Positions 16,886 to 25,058 of a stretch of DNA of 64,000 nt are shown one piece after another. Numbering within the stretch: position 1 is the first letter of the stretch; the number at the start of each line of letters is the position of its first letter. Position numbers and translations under genes: made by a program. Under the pieces are notes generated by a model, which saw only the letters and a program-made list of their open reading frames with translations, made no database searches and was not told the DNA's origin. The DNA is from Streptomyces coeruleorubidus (lineage in GTDB: Bacteria; Actinomycetota; Actinomycetes; Streptomycetales; Streptomycetaceae), in NCBI RefSeq assembly GCF_028885415.1, contig NZ_CP118527.1, positions 6,076,001-6,140,000 of the forward strand. The letters run 5' to 3'.

Positions 16886-19491
16886 CGCCGCGCCTCCTCG
16901 GCCGCCCCGGCCCGGTCCCCCGGCGGGGCCTGCCGCCGGATCCGGTCGGCCGTGTGCTGGTGCAGGGCCCGCATCGGGGCCGCCGTCTTCAGCAGCATCT
17001 CCTCGTACTCCGCGTCCGGATCGGAGCCGAGGACGATCGCTCCGCCCGCCCCCAGGTGCATCTGGCCGTCGGCGAACACCGCGGTACGGATGACGATGCT
17101 GAGATCCGCACCGCCGCCGCACCCGAAGTAACCGAGGGCGCCGGAGTACACGCCCCGCGCCTCGGACTCCAGCGAGTCGATGATCTCCAGCGTGCGCAGC
17201 TTCGGCGCGCCGGTCATCGACCCGCCGGGAAAACAGGCCCGGACACAGTCCACCGCGTCCGTGTCCGCCCGCAGCCTGCCCTCCACGGTCGACACGAGCT
17301 GGTGCACGGTGGCGTACGTCTCCGTGGCCATGAGCTTGGAGACCCGCACCGACCCCGTCCGGCACACCCGCCCCAGGTCGTTGCGGAGCAGATCGACGAT
17401 CATCAGGTTCTCGGCCCGCGTCTTGTCGTCCGACGCCAGCGCGTCCCGCAGCCGGGCGTCCTCCTCCGGCCCGTCGCCCCTGGGCGCGGTCCCCTTGATG
17501 GGCCTGGCCTCGGCGGTGCCGTCCCGCCCGATCCGCAGGAACCGCTCGGGCGAGGACCCGGCCACCTCCAGCTCCCCGAACCTCAGGAACGCCGCGTACG
17601 GGGCCGGGTTGTCGCGCCGCAGCGTCCGGTAGAACTCGAACGCGTCGGTCGGTGCGGGTAACCGAGCGGCGTTGGTCAGGCAGATCTCGTAACTGGTGCC
17701 CGCCCGCAACTCCCGCTTGCACGCCTCGATGTCCGCGAGATACGTCGCCCGGTCGCGCACCAGCCACGGCTCGGCGGCGCCGGGGTCCGCCGGACCCGTC
17801 GGCACGGGCAGGGGCGGCCGCTCCGTCGCCACGCAGGTGAGGTCGGCCAGCGCGCTCTGAAGCCAGTCGGCGGCCTCCCGCGCCGCCTGCGGGGTGTCCT
17901 CCGCCAGGCAGACGGCGTACGTGAAGCCCTCCTGGTGGTCCACCGCGATCACCCGGTCGGCGAACAGCCAGGCGGCGTCCGGGACCGGGGAGCGGTGACG
18001 GTTGGGCGACCCGCAGTCCGCCTTCACCTCATAGCCGAAGTAGCCGACGTAGCCCCCGGTGAAGTCGAACGGCAGCCCGGTCGCGTCCACCCGGCGGCTG
18101 GTCAACTGCCGCTTGAGATAGTCGAAGACACTGGCCGCGACCTTCCGCACCGGCCGCCCCGCCCGCTCGATCTCGCAACGCCCGCTGCCGACGTCGTACC
18201 GCACGAACTCCGCGAGCGGACCCCTGTCGTCCCCGAAGAACGAAAACCGCGACCGCCCCGGCTCCACCAGCGAACTGTCCAGCCAGAACGCCCGCGAGGA
18301 CCCCGCGTACATCCGCGCAAAGGCAGCCTCGGCATCCACCGCCCCGACGATCCGCCGACTGTGCAGCCGGTACCCGACGCGCTCGGGGCGACGGGGGCGG
18401 GGGATGGTGGCGGTGGGCGGGGAGACCGCGTCGGATCGGGTGCGGGTGATGGGCAGGTCGGCCTCGGCGAGCGGCTTGTGCCCTGCGGGCGGCGCGGCCT
18501 GGCCGGGCATGTCGGCGTCGGCGGCCGGACCGGCCGGGCCGGACCAACCGGCCCCTGCGGACGGGCCCGCCCCGGGGGACATCCCGTCGTCGGCGGACGG
18601 ACGGGCCCCGGCGGTTGGACCGGCCGCGATCGAGGGCACATCCCCGTCCGACGGCACATCCCCGTCCGACGGCACAACCCCGTCCGACGGCACAACCTCG
18701 CCCGACGGCACAACCTCGCCCGACGACACGGCCCCGCCGGCCCAGGCCGCCCCGCCCGACGGCAGCACCGCTCCCCAGGGCGCGGCCGCGGGCCGACGGT
18801 CCGCTGCCGGTGACCGGGAGACCTCCGCCTCGCACTCCGGTACCACCACGCGGCGCCGGGCCGGTGACTCGTGCGACGGCACCGCCGTGTTCTTCGCCCG
18901 CAGCTTGCCGGCCCGCTTCGCGGTCAGGTTGCGGAAGTTCACGAGCATGCGGTGGCCGAACTCCGTGAGGACGGACTCGGGGTGGAACTGCACGCCCCAC
19001 AGCGGCCGGTTGCGGTGCCGCAGGCCCATCAGGACGCCGTCCTCCGCCCAGGCCGTGGCCTCCAGCATCTCCGGCAGCGGCTCGCGCACGGACAGCGAGT
19101 GGTAGCGGACGGCGGTGAAGTTCTGCGGCAGGCCCTGGAACAGGTCGCGTTCGTCATGCCGGATCGTGGACAGGTGCCCGTGCCGCGGCTCCGGAGCGGG
19201 CCCCACCACCGCGCGCTCCCCGAGCGCGATGCCCTGATGGCCGAGACACACGCCGAGCACGGGAACCGGGGAGGTCGCGACCAGCCTGGCCGCGATGCCG
19301 AAGTCGCGCGCGTGCGCCGGGTGCCCGGGGCCCGGGGAGACCACCAGGTTGTCGAACTCCCTGAGATCCGGAACCCCGTCGACGGCGGCGTCGTTGCGGA
19401 CGACCACCGGCTCCTCGCCGTTGACCTCGGCGATCAGCTGGAACAGGTTGTACGTGTACGAGTCGTAATTGTCGATGAGCAGGGTCTTCAC
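16882..19491 (-). CDS. pabAB: Fused aminodeoxychorismate synthase (PabA-PabB) with long repeat linker
   Basis: An 869-residue fusion. Residues 1-190 are a glutamine amidotransferase with triad Cys82 (GVCLGHQ), His170 and Glu172 (FHPES). Residues about 373-850 are a chorismate-binding PabB domain. Its motif RPIKGT has Lys666, the lysine that marks aminodeoxychorismate synthases; anthranilate synthases have Ala there. It converts chorismate and glutamine to 4-amino-4-deoxychorismate. Between the domains lies an unusual low-complexity Pro/Ala/Ser/Gly linker of about 180 residues including a hexapeptide tandem repeat. GTG at 19491 has GGGAGG upstream. It heads the coupled run of five genes. Confidence 0.93.
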   Translation of the reverse strand: MKTLLIDNYDSYTYNLFQLIAEVNGEEPVVVRNDAAVDGVPDLREFDNLVVSPGPGHPAHARDFGIAARLVATSPVPVLGVCLGHQGIALGERAVVGPAPEPRHGHLSTIRHDERDLFQGLPQNFTAVRYHSLSVREPLPEMLEATAWAEDGVLMGLRHRNRPLWGVQFHPESVLTEFGHRMLVNFRNLTAKRAGKLRAKNTAVPSHESPARRRVVVPECEAEVSRSPAADRRPAAAPWGAVLPSGGAAWAGGAVSSGEVVPSGEVVPSDGVVPSDGDVPSDGDVPSIAAGPTAGARPSADDGMSPGAGPSAGAGWSGPAGPAADADMPGQAAPPAGHKPLAEADLPITRTRSDAVSPPTATIPRPRRPERVGYRLHSRRIVGAVDAEAAFARMYAGSSRAFWLDSSLVEPGRSRFSFFGDDRGPLAEFVRYDVGSGRCEIERAGRPVRKVAASVFDYLKRQLTSRRVDATGLPFDFTGGYVGYFGYEVKADCGSPNRHRSPVPDAAWLFADRVIAVDHQEGFTYAVCLAEDTPQAAREAADWLQSALADLTCVATERPPLPVPTGPADPGAAEPWLVRDRATYLADIEACKRELRAGTSYEICLTNAARLPAPTDAFEFYRTLRRDNPAPYAAFLRFGELEVAGSSPERFLRIGRDGTAEARPIKGTAPRGDGPEEDARLRDALASDDKTRAENLMIVDLLRNDLGRVCRTGSVRVSKLMATETYATVHQLVSTVEGRLRADTDAVDCVRACFPGGSMTGAPKLRTLEIIDSLESEARGVYSGALGYFGCGGGADLSIVIRTAVFADGQMHLGAGGAIVLGSDPDAEYEEMLLKTAAPMRALHQHTADRIRRQAPPGDRAGAAEEARR
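18635..18724 (-). repeat. Five 18-bp tandem repeats inside the pabAB linker
   Basis: Five in-frame copies of an 18-mer (plus-strand form GGCACATCCCCGTCCGAC with small changes), at 18635, 18653, 18671, 18689 and 18707, with a decayed sixth unit after 18725. On the coding strand they encode the hexapeptide series VPSDGD/VPSDGV/VPSGEV. Unit length is a multiple of three, so copy-number change keeps the frame. Confidence 0.9.
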
Positions 19492-19521
19492 CCGCCCACC
19501 TCCCTCTGTTCGTTCGCGGGC

Positions 19522-20136
19522 CTACGTGGCCCGGCGTTTGTGCCGTCCGCGGAGCGCCTGGAGCGACGGGTACAGCCATTTCCTGAAGAAACGCTGGAGC
19601 CGTGGCATGAGGATCCAGGTGACAAGGGCGGTTACACACAGACACAACAACAGTGTGCGGATCAGTGCATTGAGGTCACCGAGATAGGGAAGCACCGTCA
19701 GATTGAACAGGAGAACCGGCGGAAAAACCGCGCTCATATTCACGAACCACAATTTCCATTTCGACGGCGGAGCCGGCGGCGCCGGTGTCAGGGTCTGCGC
19801 CTCGAACCAGGCCCGGGCGCCCCGTACCCTCCTGCGCTCCGCCTCCCGGGCGAGCCCCTCCAGCCGGGCGTCCCACTGTGCCCGGGAAGGCGATTTCTCC
19901 CAGGCCAGGGCCGAACCCTCGCTGGCGAAGCGATAGACGACATGCCACTCCGCCCCTCCGTCGACAAGTACCCCACCCCCCAAAAAACCCGGTTGCCGAG
20001 CGGTCGCGCCCAGCATGGCCCACCCCCAGGAGTGGAAGTCGGCCGCCCGGCCCGGCATCACCCGATAGGCCACGGTGACCGTGACGGGATTACTGGTCAC
20101 GCCGTCCCATACGGAAAGCGGTTCACGCGCGTTCAA
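19522..20136 (-). CDS. ABM-domain protein with two C-terminal membrane helices
   Basis: 204 residues from a TTG start at 20136; GTG at 20100 is an equally possible start and would give 192. The N-terminal half (PVTVTVAYRVMPGRAADFHSW, later GFLGGGVLVDGGAEWHVVYRF) matches the antibiotic biosynthesis monooxygenase (ABM, dimeric alpha-beta barrel) fold. The C-terminal half has two hydrophobic helices (FPPVLLFNLTVLPYL and LIRTLLLCLCVTALVTWIL) and a basic tail, so it should be membrane-bound. It precedes pabAB by 30 bases on the same strand and is probably the first gene of the cluster. Whether it is catalytic is unknown. Confidence 0.75.
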   Translation of the reverse strand: MNAREPLSVWDGVTSNPVTVTVAYRVMPGRAADFHSWGWAMLGATARQPGFLGGGVLVDGGAEWHVVYRFASEGSALAWEKSPSRAQWDARLEGLAREAERRRVRGARAWFEAQTLTPAPPAPPSKWKLWFVNMSAVFPPVLLFNLTVLPYLGDLNALIRTLLLCLCVTALVTWILMPRLQRFFRKWLYPSLQALRGRHKRRAT

Positions 20137-20203
20137 GATTCAACAAACAATTTTCCGATCGTCCGGAACGTGAAGCTTTTCGGCAGATGGGAAACATCCC
20201 CGA

Positions 20204-21058
20204 TCACCTGGGCGCAAGCGCGCTCCCCGTGTGCTCCACCGGCGCCTCCCCGAAGCGCGACAACGCCAGCGCCCCGGCCACCGCCACCGCGAACCCGAGC
20301 ACCGCCGGCCAGCCCAGCCCCGGCCGCGTACGGTCCCCGAGCCACACCACACCGATCAGCGCGGGCGCGACGGTCTCCCCGAGCACCAGTCCGGCGGTCG
20401 CCGTGGTCACCGCCCCGCGCTGGAGGGCGGACGTCAGCAACAGGAACGCGGCCCCGCCGCCGAGCAGCAGCGCGTACGCCGCCGGGTTCGTGAAGAGCGC
20501 GCCGGGCGTCAGACCGCCGACGAGCCGCACCGCCACCTCCACCACCCCGAACCCGAGCCCGGCACCCAGCCCGAGCGCGAGCGCCCGCCCCCGCTCCGGC
20601 AGCCGTCCACCCACCGCCCCGAGCAGCAGCACCCCGCCCGCCGCGGCGAGCATCGCCCACTTCAGCCGGGCCGGCCCGGCCTCCTCGCCCTCCGCCCCGG
20701 ACGCCGACCCCAGCAGCGCCAGCCCGGCGCACACCACCCCCACCGCCGCCCACTCCGTGCGGCTCAGCCGCACCGTGAGCAGCCGCGCGGCGACCACGGC
20801 CGTCACCGCGAGACTCGCGGCCAGCGCCGCCCCCACGGTGTAGATCGGCACCGACCGCAGCGCGGCGATCTGGAGCAGGAAACCGAGCCCGTCCATCCCG
20901 AGCCCGACCAGATACCGCCACTGCTTCAGTGCCCGCCAGAGCAGTGCCACGTCCCCGCCCGTGCCGGTCGCCGCCGCCCGCGCGGCCATCGCCTGCAAGA
21001 CCGTCGCCGTACCGAAGCAGACCGCCGCACCAAGGGCGCACACCATTCCAAAGATCAC
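20204..21058 (-). CDS. DMT/EamA-type integral membrane transporter
   Basis: About 284 residues with nine to ten hydrophobic segments and the small-residue-rich pattern of drug/metabolite transporters (GMVCALGAAVCFGTATVLQA at the N-terminus). Start is GTG 21058 or ATG 21046; neither has a strong ribosome site. It lies 67 bases upstream of the aromatic cluster on the same strand, separated by an AT-rich gap. It could export the cluster product, or be an older neighbour; the sequence does not decide. Confidence 0.8.
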   Translation of the reverse strand: MIFGMVCALGAAVCFGTATVLQAMAARAAATGTGGDVALLWRALKQWRYLVGLGMDGLGFLLQIAALRSVPIYTVGAALAASLAVTAVVAARLLTVRLSRTEWAAVGVVCAGLALLGSASGAEGEEAGPARLKWAMLAAAGGVLLLGAVGGRLPERGRALALGLGAGLGFGVVEVAVRLVGGLTPGALFTNPAAYALLLGGGAAFLLLTSALQRGAVTTATAGLVLGETVAPALIGVVWLGDRTRPGLGWPAVLGFAVAVAGALALSRFGEAPVEHTGSALAPR

Positions 21059-21187
21059 AAAAGGACAGTAGGGGAGGGGGCGTGAGCCGGGGGGCCATGC
21101 GCGCGTCTTCACACCGGTCTCTAGGCTGACCGCTCGGCAGTACATGACAGGACACGCAGTACACGACGGGGACACGGGGAGACACGG

Positions 21188-21547
21188 ATGGCTGAAACAC
21201 GGCGACGGCTGCGCTCGAGCACGGTGGTGCTGGGCGGCATGGGTGTCCTCGCGGCGGCCCTGTCCGCGTGCGGCTCCGACCCGGACCGCCGCTGCGTGGA
21301 CCGGGACAGCTACGACTACATCAACGGTTACAAGATCGTCGCCGACAAGAACTGCAAGTCCGGCTCCACGTCCTCCTCCTACGGCAAGGGCCGCAAGACG
21401 ACCGGCAAGACCAAGAGCACGGACGCCGACTGGTACTACGACGCCGACGTCAGCGGCCGCTACGCCGACAACGGCACCTTCAGCCGCAGCGAGGCCGTCG
21501 ACCGGGGCGGCTTCGGCTGCTCGGGCTCCGGCAGCAGCGGCGGCTGA
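21188..21547 (+). CDS. Small secreted lipoprotein, function unknown
   Basis: 119 residues. An arginine-rich n-region (AETRRRLRSS) and hydrophobic stretch lead to the lipobox LSAC (Cys29). The mature part is short, with many Gly, Ser, Tyr and Asp residues and several cysteines (RRCVDRDSY, KNCKSG, FGCSGS). It is 15 bases upstream of a glutathionylspermidine-synthase-like gene on the same strand, so they form an operon. A TAGGCT box at 21122-21127 is a candidate -10. Confidence 0.78.
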   Translation: MAETRRRLRSSTVVLGGMGVLAAALSACGSDPDRRCVDRDSYDYINGYKIVADKNCKSGSTSSSYGKGRKTTGKTKSTDADWYYDADVSGRYADNGTFSRSEAVDRGGFGCSGSGSSGG

Positions 21548-21562
21548 CCGGGCCGTACGCAC

Positions 21563-22738
21563 ATGGAACGCCGCACCATCACCCCGCGCCCCGGCTGGCA
21601 GCAGACCGTCGAGGAACAGGGCCTGATCTACCCCCTGACCCGCTACCCCGACGACTCCCTGCGCCCCTACTGGGACGAAAGCGCCTACTACGTCTTCGCC
21701 CTTCCGGAGATCGAGGCCCTGGAAGAGGTCGTCGAGGAACTCCACCGCATGTGCCTGACGGCGGCCGAGCACATCGTCGGCGAGGACCGTTTCGCGGACC
21801 TGGGCATCACCGACCCCCGCGTGGCCCAGGCGGTTGCCGAGTCCTGGCACCGCCGCGCCGAACTCCCCTCCCTCTACGGCCGTTTCGACCTCCGCTACGA
21901 CGGCACCGGCCCGGCCAAACTCCTGGAGTACAACGCCGACACCCCCACCTCACTGGTGGAGGCCGCGTCCCCCCAGTGGTTCTGGATGGAGGACCGCTTC
22001 CCCGGCGCCGACCAGTGGAACTCCCTCCACGAACGCCTGATCGACGCCTGGCGGAAACAGGCCGCTCTCCTCCCACCGGGCAGCCCGCTGTACTTCGCGT
22101 ACTCCTCCGCCGACGAACTCGGCGAGGACCTGATGACGGTCGCCTACCTGAAGGAAACAGCCGAGCAGGCGGGCCTGGCCACGGACTGGATCTCCATGGA
22201 GGAGATCGGCTGGGACCGCCTCTCCGGCCGCTTCGTCGACAACCGCCTCCGCTTCATCCGCAGCGTCTTCAAGCTCTACCCCTGGGAGTGGCTCACCACC
22301 GACCGCTTCGCCGACCACGTCCTGGACACCCTCGACAACGGCGGCGGCACCGGCTCCACCCTCTGGATCGAGCCGGCCTGGAAAATGCTCCTCAGCAACA
22401 AGGCGCTCCTGGCCATCCTCTGGGAGCTGTACCCCGACCACCCCAACCTCCTGCCGGCCTACCTGGACGGCCCCCGGGACCTGCCGGGCTGGGTCGCCAA
22501 GCCCCTCCTCGGCCGAGAGGGCGCGGGCGTCACGATCCACGAGCCCGGATCCCCCCGGACCCTCCGCGACGAACCCTGCTGCTACCAGCAACTGGCCCCG
22601 CTCCCCACCTTCGACGACAACCACGTGGTCCTGGGCGCCTGGGTGGTGGAAAACGAGTCGGCGGGCCTGGGCATCCGCGAATCATCGGGCTTGATCACGG
22701 ACGAATACGCCCGCTTCCTACCCCATGTGATCCTTTAG
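21563..22738 (+). CDS. Glutathionylspermidine synthase-like ATP-grasp protein
   Basis: A 391-residue protein of the GspS C-terminal/YgiC family. It has the conserved LLEYNADTPTSLVEA segment, WIEPAWKMLLSNKALL and the nucleotide-binding AKPLLGREGAGV segment. The family ligates an amine to a peptide carboxylate with ATP. Streptomyces make mycothiol and not glutathione, so the true substrate is unknown; modification of a peptide or of the adjacent lipoprotein product is only a guess. It is in an operon with the small lipoprotein. Confidence 0.88.
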   Translation: MERRTITPRPGWQQTVEEQGLIYPLTRYPDDSLRPYWDESAYYVFALPEIEALEEVVEELHRMCLTAAEHIVGEDRFADLGITDPRVAQAVAESWHRRAELPSLYGRFDLRYDGTGPAKLLEYNADTPTSLVEAASPQWFWMEDRFPGADQWNSLHERLIDAWRKQAALLPPGSPLYFAYSSADELGEDLMTVAYLKETAEQAGLATDWISMEEIGWDRLSGRFVDNRLRFIRSVFKLYPWEWLTTDRFADHVLDTLDNGGGTGSTLWIEPAWKMLLSNKALLAILWELYPDHPNLLPAYLDGPRDLPGWVAKPLLGREGAGVTIHEPGSPRTLRDEPCCYQQLAPLPTFDDNHVVLGAWVVENESAGLGIRESSGLITDEYARFLPHVIL

Positions 22739-22763
22739 AAGGGCTTGAGGGGAATTGCCTGTC

Positions 22764-22798
22764 AGGGGTGCGGGGAACTGCGCGACAAGCCACAACGG
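22764..22798 (+). repeat. Interspersed Streptomyces intergenic repeat, copy 1
   Basis: Core GCGGGGAACTGCGCGAC followed by AAGCCACA. The same element occurs inverted at 46345-46380 in this window. It lies between the ATP-grasp gene and the glyA riboswitch. Confidence 0.75.
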
Positions 22799-22827
22799 AA
22801 CCCGCACGCATGGTCCGGTAGGCTGAT

Positions 22828-22885
22828 CACCGGGCCGTGACTGGCGTGCTGGGATGGGACCGACCATCGGGAAGCGGCCCCCGGA
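22828..22885 (+). promoter_or_regulatory. ZTP (pfl) riboswitch controlling glyA
   Basis: The stretch CCGGGCCGTGACTGGCG (22830-22846) and, further on, GATGGGA, CCATCGGGAAGCGG and CCCCGG fits the ZTP/ZMP riboswitch consensus. It has the P1 stem with the GUGACUGGCG turn, a GAUGG/CCAUC hairpin, and the CGGGRAGCG pseudoknot segment. ZTP aptamers are known upstream of glyA and other one-carbon/purine genes. A TAGGCT box at 22818-22823 lies just upstream, so transcription probably starts right at the aptamer. GC-rich sequence at 22881-22905 can form the expression-platform hairpin. Rising ZTP (10-formyl-folate shortage) would switch glyA on. Confidence 0.87.
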
Positions 22886-22968
22886 CCCGGCTGACCCCCG
22901 GGGACCGGAACCGTGCCGTGCGCCTGGGCCGTACCGTGAACGCTGAACGCAACGTCCGGAGGTCCCAC

Positions 22969-24417
22969 ATGCCAGCCGAGCCCCTCTCCACCGCTTCCAC
23001 CGCCTACCGCGCCGCCCTCGACGTCATCCGCGCCGTGGAGCCGCGCGTGGCCGACGCCATCGGCCAGGAGGTCGCCGACCAGCGCGAGATGCTCAAGCTG
23101 ATCGCCTCGGAGAACTACGCCTCCCCGGCCACGCTGCTGGCGATGGGCAACTGGTTCAGCGACAAGTACGCCGAGGGCACCATCGGCCGCCGCTTCTACG
23201 CCGGCTGCCGCAATGTCGACACCGTCGAGTCCCTCGCCGCCGAGCACGCCAAGGAACTCTTCGGCGCCCGCCACGCCTACGTCCAGCCGCACTCCGGCAT
23301 CGACGCCAACCTCGTCGCCTTCTGGTCGGTCCTCGCCCAGCGCGTCGAGGTCCCGGCCCTGGAGAAGGCCGGCGCCCGCCAGGTCAACGACCTCTCCGAG
23401 GCCGACTGGGCGGAGCTGCGCCGCGCCTTCGGCAACCAGCGCATGCTCGGCATGTCCCTGGACGCCGGCGGCCACCTCACCCACGGCTTCCGCCCGAACA
23501 TCTCCGGCAAGATGTTCGACCAGCGCTCCTACGGCACGGACCCGGCCACCGGCCTGATCGACTACGAGGCCCTGCGCACCTCCGCCCGCGAGTTCAAGCC
23601 GCTGATCATCGTCGCGGGGTACTCGGCCTACCCCCGTCTGGTGAACTTCCGGATCATGCGCGAGATCGCCGACGAGGTCGGCGCGACGCTCATGGTCGAC
23701 ATGGCGCACTTCGCCGGCCTGGTCGCGGGCAAGGTCCTGACCGGCGACTTCGACCCGGTCCCGCACGCCCAGATCGTGACGACGACCACCCACAAGTCGC
23801 TGCGCGGCCCGCGCGGCGGCATGGTCCTGTGCGACGACTCCCTCAAGGACCAGGTCGACCGCGGCTGCCCGATGGTCCTCGGCGGCCCGCTCCCGCACGT
23901 CATGGCCGCCAAGGCGGTCGCCTTCGCGGAGGCCCGCCAGGAGTCCTTCCGCGACTACGCCCAGCGCATCGTCGACAACTCCCGCGCCCTCGCCGAGGGC
24001 CTGATGCGCCGCGGCGCGACCCTCGTGACCGGCGGCACGGACAACCACCTCAACCTGATCGACGTCGCCACGTCCTACGGCCTCACCGGCCGCCAGGCCG
24101 AGGCCGCCCTGCTCGAGTCGGGCATCGTCACCAACCGCAACGCGATCCCCGCCGACCCGAACGGCGCCTGGTACACCTCCGGCATCCGCATCGGCACCCC
24201 GGCCCTGACCACCCGCGGCCTCGGTACGGCGGAGATGGACGAGGTGGCGGCCCTGATCGACCGCGTCCTCACCACGACGGAGCCGGGCACCACCAAGTCG
24301 GGCGCCCCCTCCAAGGCGGCCCACGTCCTCGACGCGAAGATCGCCGACGAGATCAGCCACCGCGCGACGGACCTGGTGGCGGGCTTCCCGCTCTACCCGG
24401 AGATCGACTTGGGCTGA
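22969..24417 (+). CDS. glyA: Serine hydroxymethyltransferase
   Basis: 482 residues, somewhat longer than the common 415-430 because of an insertion around residues 125-170 that is seen in the longer actinobacterial form. The PLP lysine motif is [14 protein letters not shown], and the folate/active-site segments [10 protein letters not shown] and [11 protein letters not shown] are present. It makes glycine and methylene-tetrahydrofolate from serine. ATG 22969 has GGAGG seven bases upstream. A ZTP riboswitch lies in its leader. Confidence 0.95.
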   Translation: MPAEPLSTASTAYRAALDVIRAVEPRVADAIGQEVADQREMLKLIASENYASPATLLAMGNWFSDKYAEGTIGRRFYAGCRNVDTVESLAAEHAKELFGARHAYVQPHSGIDANLVAFWSVLAQRVEVPALEKAGARQVNDLSEADWAELRRAFGNQRMLGMSLDAGGHLTHGFRPNISGKMFDQRSYGTDPATGLIDYEALRTSAREFKPLIIVAGYSAYPRLVNFRIMREIADEVGATLMVDMAHFAGLVAGKVLTGDFDPVPHAQIVTTTTHKSLRGPRGGMVLCDDSLKDQVDRGCPMVLGGPLPHVMAAKAVAFAEARQESFRDYAQRIVDNSRALAEGLMRRGATLVTGGTDNHLNLIDVATSYGLTGRQAEAALLESGIVTNRNAIPADPNGAWYTSGIRIGTPALTTRGLGTAEMDEVAALIDRVLTTTEPGTTKSGAPSKAAHVLDAKIADEISHRATDLVAGFPLYPEIDLG

Positions 24418-24456
24418 CGCCCTGGCAAGGGTCACAGACCAACCTCAGCCGGCCAC

Positions 24457-25007
24457 TCACAGGTCGATGAGCACCTGACGCGGCTCCTCCCGCTGCGGTC
24501 CGGCACCCGACCGGACCGCAGCGCGGCGTATCAGCACTGCGCCGCCACAGCCGGCCGCGAATCCCACGCCCAGCCCGGGCAGCGCCCACCATGCGCTCGC
24601 CCCACCCCGTCGTCGGGATTCCCCAGCCTCCGGCCCGAGCATTCCCTGCCCCTGAAGTTCCTCGAATACCGAGCGCGGGGCCCGGTGCCAGCGGATGTCG
24701 TCGTCCGGAACGTCCACCGCATAGTCCGTACGCACCCAGGGCGTGCCGTCCTCCGCGACGACGATCTTGTCCTGCCGTTCGATGGCGATGTCGCCCCCGG
24801 GCGGCCTGACCGTCTCCGGCCAGCCTCCGATGCCAGTCAGCCCCCAGACCACGGTGGCCCGCACTGGCGGGAAGCGCCCTCGAGCCACGTCTCGGGGACG
24901 CCCTCCGTCCCCGTGTACGTCGGCCCGATCAACTGCCACAGTCGCGCGAAGCCCCGCTCGCCGGAGCGCAGCGCCGTGCTCCACCCTTCGGCGCCCGCGA
25001 TGACCAT
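24457..25007 (-). pseudogene. Membrane protein gene of unknown function, one-base frameshift
   Basis: Two frames must be joined to read this gene. From ATG 25007 the frame gives MVIAGAEGWSTALRSG, then LWQLIGPTYTGTEGVPETW with strong third-position GC, and then degrades. At about 24874-24880 the coding signal moves to the other frame, which reads RFPPVRATVVWGLTGIGG and ends IDL before 24457. One missing base in the GGGCGC run explains it. The C-terminus has one membrane segment (WWALPGLGVGFAAGCGGAVL) like the end of the upstream gene, so the two are related. A sequencing error is possible. It overlaps nothing else on this strand. Confidence 0.6.
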
Positions 25008-25058
25008 CGACCAGAGTCCCGCGCCGCCGCATCTGCCTGGGGCGCCTGCCCTGGCCCC

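Noticed and set aside
16882..19491. PabAB as an anthranilate synthase
   Set aside because: The PIKGT lysine (Lys666) marks aminodeoxychorismate synthases; anthranilate synthases have Ala there, and an ADC-lyase-like gene is in the same operon.
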